NCBI GenBank assembly: GCA_937907025.1
Contig: CALESJ010000049.1
Location: forward strand, 1-64,000
DNA length: 64,000 nucleotides
Origin: an uncultured Faecalibacterium sp.
GTDB lineage: Bacteria > Bacillota > Clostridia > Oscillospirales > Ruminococcaceae
Direction of reading: 5' to 3'
Shown: positions 1 to 8,502 of the stretch, piece after piece
Layout of the letters: each line of letters starts with the position of its first letter
Position numbering within the stretch: the first letter of the stretch is position 1
The notes under the pieces: generated by a model
The model's database searches: none
What the model was told of the DNA's origin: nothing
The model's input: only the letters and a program-made list of their open reading frames with translations
Made by a program: the position numbers and the translations under genes

Positions 1-2
1 AA

Positions 3-116
3 CTTCTCAATACCCTAATTGAAAAAATCGTCATTCACGAGGCCACTAAAAGTGCGGATGGGATGCGAGATCAGGAGATTGAGATTTACTACCGCTTTAT
101 CGGCAAAATTGATTAA
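3..116 (+). CDS. Large serine recombinase (DUF4368-type), C-terminal end only
   Basis: Only the last 37 codons lie in the window; the start is beyond the left edge. The peptide ends in EIEIYYRFIGKID, which I recognise as the extreme C-terminus of large serine recombinases carrying DUF4368, the enzymes that excise and integrate mobilizable or conjugative elements. The family match rests on this short tail, so the identity is likely but not proven. The stop codon is followed within about 25 bases by the truncated coding sequence of a different protein, which places this gene at the very edge of its element. Codon use is AT-richer than in the genes that follow, in line with horizontal origin. 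Confidence 0.72.
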   Translation, partial: LLNTLIEKIVIHEATKSADGMRDQEIEIYYRFIGKID

Positions 117-147
117 CCTGTATCCATATCCTTAACTTTGGAAAACC
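117..147. other. Probable right-hand junction of an integrated element
   Basis: Between the recombinase stop and the first regulator-like codons (Trp at 139-141) lie about 20 bases that belong to neither protein. The regulator frame has a stop at 133-135 and no start codon of its own. The simplest reading is that the element joined the host gene here and that the attachment core lies in this interval. The exact crossover dinucleotide cannot be assigned without the other end of the element. Confidence 0.45.
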
Positions 148-1107
148 GGCAGCTCCTGTCCGGACATTGCGCTGCTGTGTCCCCTGGCCCGGGCCCTGGA
201 CACCAATGTGGACACTCTGCTTCAGTTTGAGCAGACCCTGTCCGACAAGGAAGTGACCGACCGGCTCAATGCAATCCTGAAGCCAGCCTTGCAGGACGGC
301 ACCGCCGCTGCGCGGGATACAGCCCAGCGGCAGCTGGAGGACCTGCTCCACCAGTACCCCAACTGCACCGCCTTACAATACAACACCGCGGTGGCCTATG
401 ATTCTTTGCAGATGTTTTTCCCGGCGGCGGAAAAATCCGTGCGGCAGGGCTGGCGGGAACGCAAACGGGCCCTGCTGGAACAGGTGCGGGCCACCGGCAA
501 TGCGGCCTACTGGCAGAGTGCCACCATCAACCTGGCCGCCATGGAGATGGCCGACGGCGACCCGGACCGGGGTGCCGCCCTGCTGAAAGAGCTGCCGGAA
601 CGCCCGGGGGACCCGTCCGGTGTGTGGGCGCTGTATCACCTGAAAAAAGGCAAACCGGAGGAAGCCCTGAAGCTGACCCAGAAACAGCTGTACGGGTCGG
701 TCAGCCGGGTCCTTTCCGGACTGCTGTCCATGGCCAACCCGAAGCTGTTGCCGGACCCGCAGCGACGCCGCAAGGCGCTGGACGCCTACCGGGCCGTGGC
801 GACGGTATTCGGGCTGCCGGACATGAGCGACGGACTGCTGCTGGAATGGTATCTGGAACAAAACGACACCGAAAGCGCGGCCCGCTGTTTTGTGCGGTCT
901 GTGGACATCCTTCTCTCCCCTGTCACCTTGCCGGACCCTGACCTGTTTGCGCCGGGGCTTTCGGCACAGCAGCCGCCCCGTCCGCCCGCCGGGCAGGAGA
1001 TGCGCCGTCTGCTGCTGCAGGAGCTTTCGGAATCCGACCGGTTCCGGCCCTTGTGGGAATTTCCGGATTGCCGGGCCGCCCTGGAGCGGCTGCGCAGCAG
1101 CGTGTGA
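136..1107 (+). pseudogene. XRE-family regulator with TPR-like tail, N-terminus lost
   Basis: The frame opens right after a stop at 133-135 and runs about 323 codons. Its first residues, WKTGSSCPDIALL followed by LARALDTNVDTLL, are the last helices of an HTH_3 (Cro/CI) DNA-binding domain. The first two or three helices, including the recognition helix, are absent. The rest is an alpha-helical, TPR-like region typical of the sensor half of XRE regulators in clostridia. The adjacent recombinase tail indicates that a mobile element replaced the promoter and 5' end. A GTG at 208 could start a 299-residue remnant, but no good ribosome site precedes it. I infer loss of DNA binding. Confidence 0.7.
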
Positions 1108-1150
1108 CAGCGGTTTACTTCCGTTTTGTGGCCGACACCCTAACAGGAAC

Positions 1151-1187
1151 AAAAAAATCCGGCAGACGCCTTTGTGTCTGCCGGATT
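1151..1187 (-). terminator. Intrinsic terminator of the fructoside operon
   Basis: A perfect 12-bp stem (1156-1167 with 1176-1187, loop of 8) has a run of seven A at 1151-1157. On the minus strand this gives a GC-rich hairpin followed by U residues just after the GH32 stop. The plus side has a weaker CTTTTA tail, so it may also stop transcripts coming from the left. Confidence 0.8.
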
Positions 1188-1193
1188 CTGCTT

Positions 1194-2657
1194 TTATCCG
1201 AGCTTATGATATTGCAGGTCCAGCACTGCCGGGCCTTCGCTGTGCAGCGAGATACCGTCCGCCTCGGCGGGGGTATCCAGCAGGGCGGTCAGCGCCCGCT
1301 CGCCATCGTTGACGAACAGCTCCACGCAGTCCCCGTCCAGGACCAGCCGCAGGGTCAGCCTGCCGTTCCGGGGGGCGGCTTTCAGGCGGCGGATGTGGGG
1401 GATATCCCGGCGGCTGCCGCATCCGCTGCGGTCGAACACCAGCTCATTGTACACCGGGTTCCACTCCACCCGGGTGTGGAAGCGGGCATTTTCCGCAAGA
1501 CGGAGGGTGAACCGGCGGCAGTCCGGGCTGGCGGCCACATCCAGGGTCACGGTCAGGTCCAGGCGTCGGCCGGAAATGCCTTCATACACGGCATCCCCGT
1601 CCAGGGTTTCCTGCCGGTGCAGGGTGTTCTGCCACAGGCCTTCCAGTTCCCGCACCGGGCGCTGGCACAGCCGGCCGTCCCGGATAAACAGCTCCCGGGG
1701 CAGGCTCATCCGGCCGAACCACTTGTGGCGGCGGGGCGCTTCGCCCACGGTGGCCCAGTTTTCCATCCAGGCCACCATCACCCGGCGTCCGTCCGGCGTC
1801 AGCACGGTCTGGGGGGCATAAAAGTCGGTGCCGTAGTCGATGGGCTGTACCGCTTCCCGGGTGAAGCGGGCATTTTCCTTGTCGTACCGGCCCAGCAGGG
1901 CCACGGTGCCGAACCCGGGGTGGAACTCTCCGTCAGGGCTGGCCTGCATTTCCTGGGGGCTGACCAACAGCAGCTGGCGGCCGTCCAGGGCAAAGAAATC
2001 GGGGCATTCCCACATCTTGCCGTATTCCCAGCGGCAGGTGTCCAGGGTGGTGCGGTAGCTCCAGCGGCGGGCATCCGGGCTTTCGTACAGCAGGATGCGG
2101 CCCTGGTCGGCGGTATCCCGGGTGGAAACCACACAGAGATACCGGCCGTCCTCGTACCAGATCTTCGGGTCACGAAAATCCACCGCGCTGCCGCCCGGGG
2201 GCAGCTGGGTTTCCCCGATGACAGGGTTGGCGGCATCCTTCACGAAGTCGGTGCCGTCACCGGACGCCAGGCACTGCAGCTGCTTGACGCCGCCCTGGCC
2301 GTCCTCCTGCACACCGGTGTACAGCAGCAGCAGGCGGCCGTCGGGGGCGGGCACCGCCGTGCCGGAAAAGCAGCCTTTGGCATCGGCGGGGGTGTCCGGC
2401 GCCAGGGCGCAGGGACGGTGTTCCCAGTGCAGCAGATCGGTGCTGACGGCATGCCCCCAGTGCATGGGGCCCCACACGGTATCGTAGGGGTAATACTGAT
2501 AAAACAGGTGGTAAGCACCCTGGTAATAACAGAACCCGTTGGGGTCGTTCATCCAGCCCGTCCAGGGGGTCAGGTGAAACAGAGGGCGGTCGCCTTCGGG
2601 AATGGCTTTGCCTTCCCGGGCTTCATATTCGCGGGCTTCCTCCAGTTTGGTAGGCAT
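1194..2657 (-). CDS. GH32 beta-fructosidase (sucrose/fructooligosaccharide hydrolase)
   Basis: The 487-residue protein has the GH32 signature at its N-terminus: WMNDPNG with the nucleophile Asp38. The RDP block (VDFRDPKIW, near residue 160) and the EC block with the acid/base Glu (MWECPDF, near residue 215) follow. After the five-blade propeller comes a C-terminal beta-sandwich ending in LDLQYHKLG. There is no signal peptide, so it should act in the cytoplasm on imported sucrose, sucrose 6-phosphate or short fructans, releasing fructose. A ribosome site (GAGGAGG) lies upstream of the ATG. It is the last gene of the minus-strand transporter operon, 42 bases after the binding-protein gene. The exact substrate cannot be read from sequence. 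Confidence 0.93.
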   Translation of the reverse strand: MPTKLEEAREYEAREGKAIPEGDRPLFHLTPWTGWMNDPNGFCYYQGAYHLFYQYYPYDTVWGPMHWGHAVSTDLLHWEHRPCALAPDTPADAKGCFSGTAVPAPDGRLLLLYTGVQEDGQGGVKQLQCLASGDGTDFVKDAANPVIGETQLPPGGSAVDFRDPKIWYEDGRYLCVVSTRDTADQGRILLYESPDARRWSYRTTLDTCRWEYGKMWECPDFFALDGRQLLLVSPQEMQASPDGEFHPGFGTVALLGRYDKENARFTREAVQPIDYGTDFYAPQTVLTPDGRRVMVAWMENWATVGEAPRRHKWFGRMSLPRELFIRDGRLCQRPVRELEGLWQNTLHRQETLDGDAVYEGISGRRLDLTVTLDVAASPDCRRFTLRLAENARFHTRVEWNPVYNELVFDRSGCGSRRDIPHIRRLKAAPRNGRLTLRLVLDGDCVELFVNDGERALTALLDTPAEADGISLHSEGPAVLDLQYHKLG

Positions 2658-2699
2658 AGGGGAAGAACCTCCTCTTTCGGATATAGTTTCGGGAAAAAT

Positions 2700-4391
2700 T
2701 CAGGCGGCGCTTTCAGGCGTGGCGGCCGCGGCGGTATCCACGGTCTGGACATAACGGTCATAGGCGGCCTGGTAGGTTTCCAGCAGGTCCTGCATGCCGT
2801 AGCTGTTCAGGTTATCCTTGTAGGCAGCCCAGGTTTCGTCGGTGATGCCGCCGTCCCGCAGCCAGGTGGCTTCCTGTTCGGAAACAAAGTTCTCAAAGTC
2901 CACGCGCCACTTGTCGATGGTGTCCAGCTCGTCCTCGGTATAGACGCAGTCGATGGGATAGCAGGTGGTGTCCTTCACAAAGGGCATCCAGTAATCATAC
3001 AGGTCGGTCAGGCGGTCAACGGCACGGGGCTCCATCTCAAAGGTGGTGGCGTAGTAGTCGGACAGGATCAGTTTCGGGCCGTACACTTCGTATTCGCTCT
3101 TGAGCTCGCCGGCGCTCTTGCCGAACTGCTGCTGGGCTTCCGCGTCGGTGATGCTCTGCCACAGGCCGTTCTCGTCCTGCTCGGTGAAATAGGTGCCGAT
3201 GGGGCCGTACTGCAGCTGCATGACGTTTTCGGGGTCATACCACTGGTCGTAGAACTTCAGCAGGTTAATGGGGCTTTCGCAGGCGGAGGTGATGCTCAGG
3301 TTGCCGGAGTTGATGCCGCCGCCATCGCGGACGGTGACGTTATAGGTGCCGTCGGGGCCTTCCAGCACGGGCAGGAAGACGTAGTCGTCGGCGTGGTCGC
3401 CCATGAGTTCCTCAATGTACCACCAGGTGGCGACGCCCACCTCGCCCTGGGAGCACTTGGCCATATACTGGGTATCGGTCTGGCTGAAGGCTTCCTGGTC
3501 GATGAGGCCCTCGGCAAACCAGTTGTGGAAATATTCCAATGCAGCGCGGTAGTTGTCGTCATCGCAGACAAAGTTCGCCTGGCCGTCGGGCTGCAGGATC
3601 AGGTCGTTGCAGATGTCGTTGGTCCAGTTGGTGAAGCCGAACCCGGCGTAGAAGATGTTCTGGCCCCAGCACCACTGGTCGATGCCGAAGCTCATGGGGA
3701 TGGTGGAGCCGGGATCGTTGCCGTAGTAGGTGGCGCTCATGTCGTTATCCTTGAAGGCCTTGAGCACATCGTGGAGCTCATCCAGGGTGGTGGGCACTTC
3801 CAGGCCCAGCTCATCCAGCCACGCCTTGTTGATCATGGAGTACTGGGGGATGGTGTAGATGTTGTAATCCTCGTCCTTGCCGATACCGGCGGTGCCCATC
3901 TGCTCGCCCGCGGGCAGGCCGTAGATGCAGCCGTCGTCCATGGTGATGGCGGCGCGGATGTCAGGGTGTTCTTCCAGGATCTTGGTCAGGTTGGGCATGT
4001 ATTCTTCGGTGATGTAGGGGGTCAGGTCGATGAAGGTGCCGTCCTCGCCGTAGTTGGTCAGGTCATAGTTGGAGAAGCCCACGGCGTTGAAGGCATCGGG
4101 CAGGTCGTTGCCGGCAATGCGGATGTTGACCTGTTCGGAGAGGGAATCGCTCATGGTATCCCAGGTGATGGAGATACCGGCGTTCTGGGCCATGGTGTTC
4201 AGCACTTCGTTGGAATCGTAGCCGCCGGACAGGGCCGAAATACCGCTGATGATCTTGAAATCGGTCTGGTCGGTGTTGGTGTTGACGGTGCCGGGTTCCA
4301 CGGTGTTGCCGCTGCCGCCGCAGCCGGCCAGGCTGGCGGTGATGCCCAGCAGAGCGGCGATGGCGCCCATGCGTTTGACGGATGTTTTCAT
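2700..4391 (-). CDS. Carbohydrate ABC transporter solute-binding lipoprotein
   Basis: The 563-residue protein starts with a lipoprotein signal whose lipobox LAGC gives Cys24 as the lipidated residue. The length and many aromatic residues fit the large extracellular binding proteins (LplA-like) paired with CUT1 permeases. It should sit on the outer face of the membrane and deliver a fructoside to the two permeases encoded just upstream in the same operon. AAAGGAG precedes the ATG. A 115-base gap with a small hairpin separates it from the permease genes; such spacers often let the binding protein be made in excess. The sugar bound is inferred from the GH32 and fructokinase neighbours. Confidence 0.9.
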   Translation of the reverse strand: MKTSVKRMGAIAALLGITASLAGCGGSGNTVEPGTVNTNTDQTDFKIISGISALSGGYDSNEVLNTMAQNAGISITWDTMSDSLSEQVNIRIAGNDLPDAFNAVGFSNYDLTNYGEDGTFIDLTPYITEEYMPNLTKILEEHPDIRAAITMDDGCIYGLPAGEQMGTAGIGKDEDYNIYTIPQYSMINKAWLDELGLEVPTTLDELHDVLKAFKDNDMSATYYGNDPGSTIPMSFGIDQWCWGQNIFYAGFGFTNWTNDICNDLILQPDGQANFVCDDDNYRAALEYFHNWFAEGLIDQEAFSQTDTQYMAKCSQGEVGVATWWYIEELMGDHADDYVFLPVLEGPDGTYNVTVRDGGGINSGNLSITSACESPINLLKFYDQWYDPENVMQLQYGPIGTYFTEQDENGLWQSITDAEAQQQFGKSAGELKSEYEVYGPKLILSDYYATTFEMEPRAVDRLTDLYDYWMPFVKDTTCYPIDCVYTEDELDTIDKWRVDFENFVSEQEATWLRDGGITDETWAAYKDNLNSYGMQDLLETYQAAYDRYVQTVDTAAAATPESAA

Positions 4392-4445
4392 GGTATTTTC
4401 TCCTTTTCTATGAAATGGCGGGTTGGTTTCCCGGAGTTCGGAAAT

Positions 4446-4473
4446 GAGGTGACGGTTGAAATTTCGTCACTCT
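4446..4473. other. Intercistronic hairpin before the binding-protein gene
   Basis: The arms GTGACG (4449-4454) and CGTCAC (4465-4470) pair around a 10-base AT-rich loop, with partial extension by GAG/CTC. It lies between the second permease gene and the binding-protein gene. There is no U-run on either strand, so a role in mRNA processing or stability is more likely than termination. This role is inferred. Confidence 0.4.
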
Positions 4474-4506
4474 TGCGGTGCCCGAATCGTACTTCGGCCG
4501 CTGCGC

Positions 4507-5421
4507 TCAGCCTTTCACGGCGCCGGCCATGAAGCCCTGCTCAAAGTACTTCTGCACGAAGGGGTAGATGATGAGCATGGGCGCGGCCGCCACGATGATG
4601 GAGGCGAACTTGATCATCTCGGTCAGCTTGTTCAATTCGGCATAGCCGCCGGAGATCATGCTGGCCTGGCTGGCGGAGGTTTCGCTGGCGATCAGGATGT
4701 TGCGCAGCACCAGGGGCAGGGGCGCGCGGCCTTCGCCGGTCATGTAGATCAGGGCGGTGAACCAGTCGTTCCAGTAGGCCACCATGCTGAACACCACCAT
4801 GACCGCCATGATGGGCTTGGACAGCGGGATGATGATATCCCAGAAGACGCGCAGTTTGGAGGCACCATCGATCTCGGCGGCCTCTTTCAGTTCCTTGGGG
4901 ATGCTGGTTTCAAAGAAGTTGCGGGCGATGATCATGTTGGATACCGCCACGCCGCCGGGCAGGAACATGGCCCAGATGGTGTTGATGAGGCCGGTGTTGC
5001 GCACAATGAGGTAGGTGGGGATCAGACCGCCGCCGAAATACATGGTGATGACGAAAAAGATGTTGAAGAACTTGCGTCCCGGCAGGTCGGGGTTGGAAAG
5101 CGGGTAGGCGGTGATGTAGATCATGACCACCGAGAAGATGGTGCCCACCACCGTGTACTTGATGCTGTTCCAGTAGCCAAGCAGGATGCTGTCGTCCGCA
5201 AAGACGGCGGCGTAGCCTTTCAGGGTGAACTGGCTGGGCAGCCAGAAGGTCTTGCCGGCGTACACATCGTAGGGGTCGGACACCGAGGCGACGAGGATGT
5301 AATACAGCGGATAGGCGACCACCAGCAGGATGGCCACCGACAGCACCACCAGCACCACATCGCTGGCACGGTCGGACAGACCGCCCGGACGTTTGCCCAG
5401 AGCTTTGGATTTGCCAGACAT
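4507..5421 (-). CDS. Carbohydrate ABC transporter permease, LplC/MalG-like
   Basis: The 304-residue membrane protein has six hydrophobic spans and the EAA loop (ELKEAAEIDGASKLRVFWDIIIPLSKP, abbreviated here by its core EAAEIDGA) that docks to the ATPase. It belongs to binding-protein-dependent CUT1 inner-membrane components. It ends with the family-typical FEQGFMAGAVKG. It starts 15 bases after its partner permease, so the two are cotranscribed and very likely form the heterodimeric channel. No ATPase gene is in the locus. A shared MsmK/UgpC-type ATPase encoded elsewhere is the usual solution in Firmicutes and is inferred here. Confidence 0.93.
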   Translation of the reverse strand: MSGKSKALGKRPGGLSDRASDVVLVVLSVAILLVVAYPLYYILVASVSDPYDVYAGKTFWLPSQFTLKGYAAVFADDSILLGYWNSIKYTVVGTIFSVVMIYITAYPLSNPDLPGRKFFNIFFVITMYFGGGLIPTYLIVRNTGLINTIWAMFLPGGVAVSNMIIARNFFETSIPKELKEAAEIDGASKLRVFWDIIIPLSKPIMAVMVVFSMVAYWNDWFTALIYMTGEGRAPLPLVLRNILIASETSASQASMISGGYAELNKLTEMIKFASIIVAAAPMLIIYPFVQKYFEQGFMAGAVKG

Positions 5422-5436
5422 GAGAGGGACCCTCCT

Positions 5437-6390
5437 TTACACGAACTGTACGTCGCTAGCCTTTTTGGCGATGCGGCTGACGATGATAAGCAGGATGATG
5501 TTCACCGCTGTGTTGAACAGGCCGATGGCGGTGGAGTAACTGTATTCGGCGTGCTGGATACCTTGTTCGTATACATACACCGAGATGATGTCGCTGGTGG
5601 CCTTGTTCAGGTCGGTCTGCAGCAGGAAGACCTTTTCAAAGCCGATGTTCATCAGGTTGGAAGCGCTCAGGATCAATTGCAGCACCGCCATGGGCACCAG
5701 GGCCGGCAGGTCGATGTGCAGGATGCGCTGAAACACCGAGGCACCGTCCACCTTGGCGGCTTCATACAGGGCGGTGTCCACGCTGGACAGGGTGGCCAGA
5801 TAGATGATGGTGCCCCACCCGGCTTCCTGCCAGATGCCGCTGGCCACATAGATGGTGCGGAACATGGTGCTCTGGTTCAGGAAGTCGATGCTGGTGCCCA
5901 GCATCAGGTTGATCAGGCCGCCGGACGGGCTGAGGAAGATGCGCAGCATGCCGCAGATGATCATGGTGGAGATGAAGTGCGGCGCGTACAGCACCGTCTG
6001 CACCACCCGCTTGAGTTTGTGGAACCGCAGCTGGTTCAGCGCCAGCGCCAGGATGATGGGCACCGGGAAGCTCCACAGCAGGCTGTACAAGCTCAGCAGC
6101 ACGGTGTTCCTGATCATCCGCCAGCAGTTGGGGGATTCAAAGAACTCCTGGAACCACTTCAGGCCCACCCACTCGCTGCCGGTGATGCCCCGGCTGGCCT
6201 TGAAATCGCGGAAGGCGATCTGGATGCCGTACATTGGTCCGTACTTGTAAATGATGGTGATGATCACCGGAACAAGCAGCAGCAGATACAGTTGCCAGTT
6301 TTCGGCGATGCGCTGTTTCAGCGGCTTGTGGTGGACGATGCCGGCATCCACCGCAGCGGCCTTGGCAGGCGCGGCACGCAGTTTGTTCAT
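5437..6390 (-). CDS. Carbohydrate ABC transporter permease, LplB/MalF-like
   Basis: The 317-residue protein has an N-terminal cytoplasmic stretch, a first membrane span near residues 35-55 (LYLLLLVPVIITIIY), and the EAA loop with core EAAKVDGASVFQR near residue 210. It is the first gene of the minus-strand operon and pairs with the following permease. Its promoter and LacI-type operators lie directly upstream in the divergent intergenic region. As usual for LplB-type proteins it is shorter than E. coli MalF because the large periplasmic loop is missing. Confidence 0.93.
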   Translation of the reverse strand: MNKLRAAPAKAAAVDAGIVHHKPLKQRIAENWQLYLLLLVPVIITIIYKYGPMYGIQIAFRDFKASRGITGSEWVGLKWFQEFFESPNCWRMIRNTVLLSLYSLLWSFPVPIILALALNQLRFHKLKRVVQTVLYAPHFISTMIICGMLRIFLSPSGGLINLMLGTSIDFLNQSTMFRTIYVASGIWQEAGWGTIIYLATLSSVDTALYEAAKVDGASVFQRILHIDLPALVPMAVLQLILSASNLMNIGFEKVFLLQTDLNKATSDIISVYVYEQGIQHAEYSYSTAIGLFNTAVNIILLIIVSRIAKKASDVQFV

Positions 6391-6410
6391 GACGGATTCC
6401 TCCTTCTTGT

Positions 6411-6447
6411 CGAACCGTTCGTGAATCGTTTCACGTTTCTTGTGAAA
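6411..6447. promoter_or_regulatory. LacI-type operator cluster of the transporter operon
   Basis: GTGAATCGTTTCAC (6421-6434) is a 12-of-14 palindrome with the central CG typical of LacI-family operators. It is overlapped on the left by CGAACCGTTCG (6411-6421). TTTCAC (6429-6434) and GTGAAA (6442-6447) form a second inverted pair. All lie just downstream of the -10 box of the minus-strand promoter, where a bound repressor would block transcription. Binding by the LacI protein encoded alongside is inferred. Confidence 0.65.
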
Positions 6448-6449
6448 TC

Positions 6450-6478
6450 AACATACCACCCCCGCCCTCAAAAGTCAA
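6450..6478 (-). promoter_or_regulatory. Promoter of the permease/binding-protein/GH32 operon
   Basis: On the minus strand a -35 TTGACT (plus positions 6473-6478) and a -10 TATGTT (6450-6455) are separated by exactly 17 bases. It fits a housekeeping sigma-factor promoter and faces the first permease gene. Confidence 0.7.
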
Positions 6479-6590
6479 TGGTTTTCCCGATAAAAAGTTG
6501 CGAATTACAGCGATTTTAGCGTTTTGTACAATCAGAAACGGCCTGCATTGTGGAATTTGCTCGGGTGAAACGGCGTGAAATTGGCAGATT

Positions 6591-6604
6591 TATTTCATGA
6601 AATA
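6591..6604. promoter_or_regulatory. Perfect 14-bp palindrome, candidate LacI operator
   Basis: TATTTCATGAAATA is a perfect palindrome placed directly upstream of the -35 box of the regulator's own promoter. Its half site TTTCA/TGAAA matches the half sites of the operators at 6421-6447, with a TG-type rather than CG centre. This suggests autoregulation of the LacI gene and shared control with the divergent operon. Confidence 0.55.
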
Positions 6605-6606
6605 TC

Positions 6607-6635
6607 TTTACAATTACTGTGAAACGCGATATAAT
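6607..6635 (+). promoter_or_regulatory. Promoter of the lacI-type regulator operon
   Basis: The -35 TTTACA (6607-6612) and -10 TATAAT (6630-6635) have a 17-base spacer, a near-consensus promoter. The spacer contains GTGAAACGCGA, which resembles an operator half site. A ribosome site GAGGTG follows at about 6658. Confidence 0.8.
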
Positions 6636-6671
6636 AAGACCAGAACAAACAACCTGTGAGGTGAACATTTC

Positions 6672-7676
6672 ATGAAAGGAGAAAATCAGACCGCCACGAT
6701 GAGCGATGTGGCCCGGGAAGCCGGCGTGGCCCTGGGCACGGTGTCCAAGGTCATCAACGGGCTGCCTGTGGGGGAAAGCTACCGCCTGAAGGTGGAAGCC
6801 GCCGTCAAGAAGCTGAACTATCAGGTCAACCCCAGCGCCAAAGCCCTGAAAAGCAACCGCACCAACACCATCGCCCTCATCATTCCCAACACCATCACGC
6901 CCTTTTTTGCATTGCTGACCCATTATGTGAATATGGCGCTGGAAAAGCGCGGTTATAAAATGATGCTCTGCTTTACCGAGTACGACCGTGACCGGGAGCA
7001 GGAATACATCAGTATGGTGATGCACAACCGGGTGGACGGCATCATCGCGCTGACCTACAATCCCCGGCTGGAGATTCCGGCAGGCCTGCCCTTTGTGACC
7101 ATCGACCGCTTTTTCAGCGTGTCGGTGCCCTGTGTGGCGTCGGACAACTTCGGCGGCGGGCAGCTGGCAGCCAAAAAGCTGGCCGAGCTGGGCTGCCGGC
7201 ATGTGGCTTGCCTGCGCATCGGGTCCTCGCTGACCAACGAACCCAGCAAACGCAAGGACGGGTTCGTCAGCGGCTGCATGGAAGCCGGGATTCCCTTTGA
7301 GATGTGCAATCTGCCTGATGGGTCCCCGCTTTCTGCCTTTGAGGTGTTTTTGCGCCACAACCTGCTGGAAACCGACAGCCCGCTGGACGGCCTGTTCTGC
7401 GGCACCGATGTGATGGCCTGGCAGGCCGTCAAGATGGTGCGGGCCATGGGCCTGCGTGTGCCGGAGGATGTGCAGGTCATCGGCTTTGACGGCATCCGGA
7501 TGTTCGGGGACCAGGATTACATCTGCTCCACCATTGTGCAGCCGGTGCCCGACCTGGCCGAAACCGCCGTGAGCATGGTGCTGTCCAAGGACTTCACCGG
7601 CCTGCCGCCGCTGGTCTGCCTGCCGGTGCGGTATCAGCCCGGCGGCACCACCAAAGATTCCGCACCCGCGGTATAA
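6672..7676 (+). CDS. LacI-family transcriptional regulator
   Basis: The 334-residue protein starts with the LacI helix-turn-helix (MSDVAREAGVALGTVSKVIN, residues 10-29) and hinge helix. A periplasmic-binding-protein-like sensor domain follows, with the usual NTITPFFALLTHYV and GFDGIRMF segments. It is transcribed divergently from the transporter operon and followed by a membrane protein and a fructokinase gene. It most probably senses a fructoside or fructose phosphate and represses both operons through the palindromes in the shared intergenic region. The effector is not known from sequence. Confidence 0.92.
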   Translation: MKGENQTATMSDVAREAGVALGTVSKVINGLPVGESYRLKVEAAVKKLNYQVNPSAKALKSNRTNTIALIIPNTITPFFALLTHYVNMALEKRGYKMMLCFTEYDRDREQEYISMVMHNRVDGIIALTYNPRLEIPAGLPFVTIDRFFSVSVPCVASDNFGGGQLAAKKLAELGCRHVACLRIGSSLTNEPSKRKDGFVSGCMEAGIPFEMCNLPDGSPLSAFEVFLRHNLLETDSPLDGLFCGTDVMAWQAVKMVRAMGLRVPEDVQVIGFDGIRMFGDQDYICSTIVQPVPDLAETAVSMVLSKDFTGLPPLVCLPVRYQPGGTTKDSAPAV

Positions 7677-7698
7677 AGGGAAAGGAGAGCGCAAGGCC

Positions 7699-8490
7699 AT
7701 GAATCTCTTTCGTCCCTACCAGATGGGCGAGCCCCAGCGCGACGAGCACGGGCGGCTGGTGGGCATCGACCGGTACCAGGATGTGCTGGGCCGCAACTGG
7801 AAGCGCTTTTTCCTCACCGGCCTGCTGACCGTTCTGGGGTGTCTGCCGCTGGCAGCGGGGATCGGCATTGCCATCCTCAGCAGCAGCGTGCTGGTGCTGC
7901 TGCCCGCCGGAATCCTGGGCGGCGCCATTGCGGGGCCGTTCCTGGCCTGCCTGTACGATACCATCCTGCGCGCCCTGCGGGACGCCCCCGGCACCTGGAG
8001 CCAGAACTACAAGCGCAGCATGCGCCAGAACGCCCGGGCGGCCCTGCTGCCCGGGGCCGTCACCGGCCTGTTTCTGGCCGCAGCAGCCTTTGCGGGGATG
8101 ATGCTCTTTCTCTGGAGCACCGTGCGCCCCACCGCGGTGATGGTTCTGGTCTATCTGTTCAGCTGGCTGGTATTTCTGGTGGTATCCACCCTGTACTGGC
8201 CCCAGCTGGTGCTGTTTGACCAGCGGCCGATGGTGCGGCTGCGCAACGCCCTGCTCTTCACCGTCCAGAATTTCTGGGCTACCGTGGGCGCCGCTCTGCT
8301 GCAGTTGATCTGGTGGAGCCTGATGGTCCTGTTTGCCCCCTGGACCTTGCTGCTGCTCCCCTTTGTGGGCACCTGGTTCGACTTGTTTGTGGTGCTGTTT
8401 TTGTTGTATGACCGCCTGAACAAAGCATTATCGATTGAGGAGAGCATTGCCCGGGCGTTTCCCGATCAGATTCCCCATGAAGAAAGGTAA
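7699..8490 (+). CDS. Polytopic membrane protein of the fructoside locus
   Basis: The 263-residue protein has about six hydrophobic spans after a polar N-terminus (MNLFRPYQMGEPQRDEHGRL shortened to its start). The opening MNLFRP and its place beside a CUT1 sugar transporter recall the DUF624/YesL proteins found with such loci, but similarity by eye is weak, so the family is uncertain. GGAGAG gives a ribosome site. It lies 23 bases after the LacI gene and 12 bases before the fructokinase gene, so the three are one transcript. No enzymatic motif was seen. A helper role in sugar uptake is conjecture. Confidence 0.7.
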   Translation: MNLFRPYQMGEPQRDEHGRLVGIDRYQDVLGRNWKRFFLTGLLTVLGCLPLAAGIGIAILSSSVLVLLPAGILGGAIAGPFLACLYDTILRALRDAPGTWSQNYKRSMRQNARAALLPGAVTGLFLAAAAFAGMMLFLWSTVRPTAVMVLVYLFSWLVFLVVSTLYWPQLVLFDQRPMVRLRNALLFTVQNFWATVGAALLQLIWWSLMVLFAPWTLLLLPFVGTWFDLFVVLFLLYDRLNKALSIEESIARAFPDQIPHEER

Positions 8491-8502
8491 AGGAGATTGG
8501 TT

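Noticed and set aside
1053..4532. Very long plus-strand open frame antisense to the GH32 and binding-protein genes
   Set aside because: It has no ribosome site and low-complexity Gly/Val/His-rich sequence, the mirror of GC-rich codons. The minus-strand genes have clear catalytic motifs.
4456..6519. Long plus-strand frame antisense to both permeases
   Set aside because: His/Gln/Asp-rich composition typical of a shadow frame; the permease EAA loops are on the other strand.
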